From Gemmatimonadota bacterium (GTDB lineage: Bacteria > Gemmatimonadota > Gemmatimonadetes > Gemmatimonadales > GWC2-71-9), in assembly GCA_025361465.1 (NCBI GenBank), contig JANYAG010000023.1, forward strand, positions 1 through 15,576: a DNA stretch of 15,576 bases, given 5' to 3'. Below the pieces are notes generated by a model, which did not search any database, was not told where the DNA came from, and saw only the letters and a list, made by a program, of their open reading frames with translations. Shown here in pieces: positions 14,760 to 15,576 of this stretch; positions within the stretch are counted from its first letter, which is position 1; every line of letters begins with the position of its first letter. Position numbers and translations under genes: made by a program.

Positions 14760-15576
14760 TCATGCTCGCGCTGCACCTCCCGCCGGGCCCATTCGCGCGA
14801 GCATCCGCTCCAGCCGCTCGAGCTGGGAGACGGTCACCGTGATGGCGCCGAACTCCTCCTCGACCTTGCCGCGGAAGATGAACGGTCCCTGATCAAAGAG
14901 GACATGGGATCGTTCGCGGTAGACATCGGGAAAGAGGACACACTCGACCAGTCCCTCGCCATCATCGAAGGTGGCGAACTGCATCGGTTCATCCTTGGCG
15001 GTGTGCACCGGCTTGCCGGTGGTGTACATCCCCGCCATCAGGACGCTGCGACCGATATGTTCATGCAATCGGTTGCTCGGCACCAGTCGAAAGCGGCGCA
15101 ACGATTCGGCGTGGAGCGCCATCGGGTGGGCATCGAGGCAGAAGGAAAGCAGCGTCCAGGCATCCTGGCGCTTGCGCTCCGGTGAGTAGTCGCGGAGCGG
15201 TGGAATGCGACAGGACTCCCTGACCAGCCCCCCCTCATCCCGAGCAGAGCGAGGGACCTCGGAGGTCCCTCGTTGCACTCGGGATGAGGAACTGTCGATC
15301 ATCCATAGCATCTGGGGTCGCGTCCAGTCGCTCGCGATTGCATCGCAGGCGCCGACCTTCACGAGCAGGCGGAAATCGTCGTTGGTGAGGGCGGTACGTG
15401 CGCGCAGGGCCTCGAGTGACTGGTAGGGCCCGCCGCGGGCGCGTTCGGCGAGCAGGCGATCGGCGCCGTCGCTGGAGAGCCCCTTGATGAACTGCAGTCC
15501 GACGCGCAGCGCGCGCCCGGCGCCGGTGCAGCGCCATTCGCTGGCGTTGACGTCGGGCGAGAGGATGGTCACCCCC
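14760..15576 (-). CDS. dnaE: DNA polymerase III alpha subunit, C-terminal part (runs off the right edge)
   Basis: The visible 270 residues are the C-terminal part of a replicative-type C-family polymerase. The frame is open to the edge, and the GTG at 15572 is only an internal codon, so the true start is outside. 'ILSPDVNASEWRCT' and 'GLQFIKGLSSDGADRLL' match the DnaE end of the fingers region. A helix-hairpin-helix stretch (SLEALRARTALTNDDFRLLVKVGACDA) follows. After a linker, 'PPLRDYSPERKRQDAWTLLSFCLDAHPM' leads into the OB-fold ('VLMAGMYTTGKPVHTAKDEPMQFATFDD'). Whether it is the main DnaE or the error-prone DnaE2/ImuC cannot be decided without the N-terminal two-thirds. The linker holds a translated palindromic element at 15233-15289. 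Confidence 0.93.
   Translation of the reverse strand, partial: GVTILSPDVNASEWRCTGAGRALRVGLQFIKGLSSDGADRLLAERARGGPYQSLEALRARTALTNDDFRLLVKVGACDAIASDWTRPQMLWMIDSSSSRVQRGTSEVPRSARDEGGLVRESCRIPPLRDYSPERKRQDAWTLLSFCLDAHPMALHAESLRRFRLVPSNRLHEHIGRSVLMAGMYTTGKPVHTAKDEPMQFATFDDGEGLVECVLFPDVYRERSHVLFDQGPFIFRGKVEEEFGAITVTVSQLERLERMLARMGPAGGAARA
15233..15289. repeat. 57 bp palindromic element inserted in frame in dnaE
   Basis: Outer arms CCTCATCCCGAG (15233-15244) and CTCGGGATGAGG (15278-15289) are perfect 12 bp complements. An inner pair, CGAGGGACCTC against GAGGTCCCTCG, centres on 15261. A three-by-three mismatch bulge lies between. The length is 19 codons, and the dnaE frame reads through as SSSRVQRGTSEVPRSARDE. 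Because of the symmetry the opposite strand reads nearly the same peptide (SSRAERGTSEVPRCTRDE). The sequence looks like a dispersed REP- or MITE-like repeat. No target-site duplication is evident. Confidence 0.85.

Noticed and set aside
15205..15426. 73-codon + strand open frame containing the SEVPR peptide
   Set aside because: The likeness to the dnaE insert comes from the palindrome being readable on both strands; flanking residues look non-coding.

Overview
The window is GC-rich, densely packed bacterial chromosome. Many genes encode exported proteins of the '…LLHAQ' or '…LTAQG' signal-peptide style. Start signals are mixed, some with a Shine-Dalgarno (SD) and some without, and the best family matches are an APC permease, YceI, DUF72 and DNA polymerase III alpha. 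The overall look suggests Gemmatimonadota or a related environmental lineage. That is an impression from protein style, not a demonstrated placement.

Layout. 1-57 is a perfect heptanucleotide tandem repeat cut by the window edge, directly before a TetR-type regulator (70-654, +). A DUF72 protein (673-1608, -) converges on it. A small exported protein (1671-2195, +) then converges on an exported YceI-like protein (2192-2878, -), and the two stop codons share one CTAG. A secreted protein of unknown function (3015-3977, +) converges with a 3 bp gap on a 554-residue protein of unknown function (3981-5645, -). An APC permease (5723-7291, +) follows.

The main functional unit is a self-contained phosphotransferase system: membrane EIIC (7372-8436), stand-alone EIIB (8433-8726) and an 838-residue HPr-EI-EIIA fusion (8730-11246). 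The three genes overlap or nearly touch and have a readable promoter at 7294-7322. Every phosphoryl carrier from PEP to sugar is encoded in 3.9 kb, and all expected active-site residues are visible. Directly downstream, behind a perfect inverted repeat on the stop codon, is a large exported GH38 alpha-mannosidase (11292-14690). I infer that it releases a mannose-type sugar outside the cytoplasm, which the PTS could import and phosphorylate. No sugar-phosphate kinase or isomerase is in the window, so the transported sugar is not fixed.

A strong hairpin (14722-14757) separates the mannosidase from the convergent C-terminal part of a DNA polymerase III alpha gene (14760 to the right edge, -). 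That gene carries a 57 bp palindromic element in frame, in the linker between its helix-hairpin-helix and OB-fold regions. This is the most unusual object here: a repeat that appears to be translated inside an essential-type protein.

There is no stretch over 300 bases without a gene, and I saw no rRNA, tRNA, CRISPR array or transposase.
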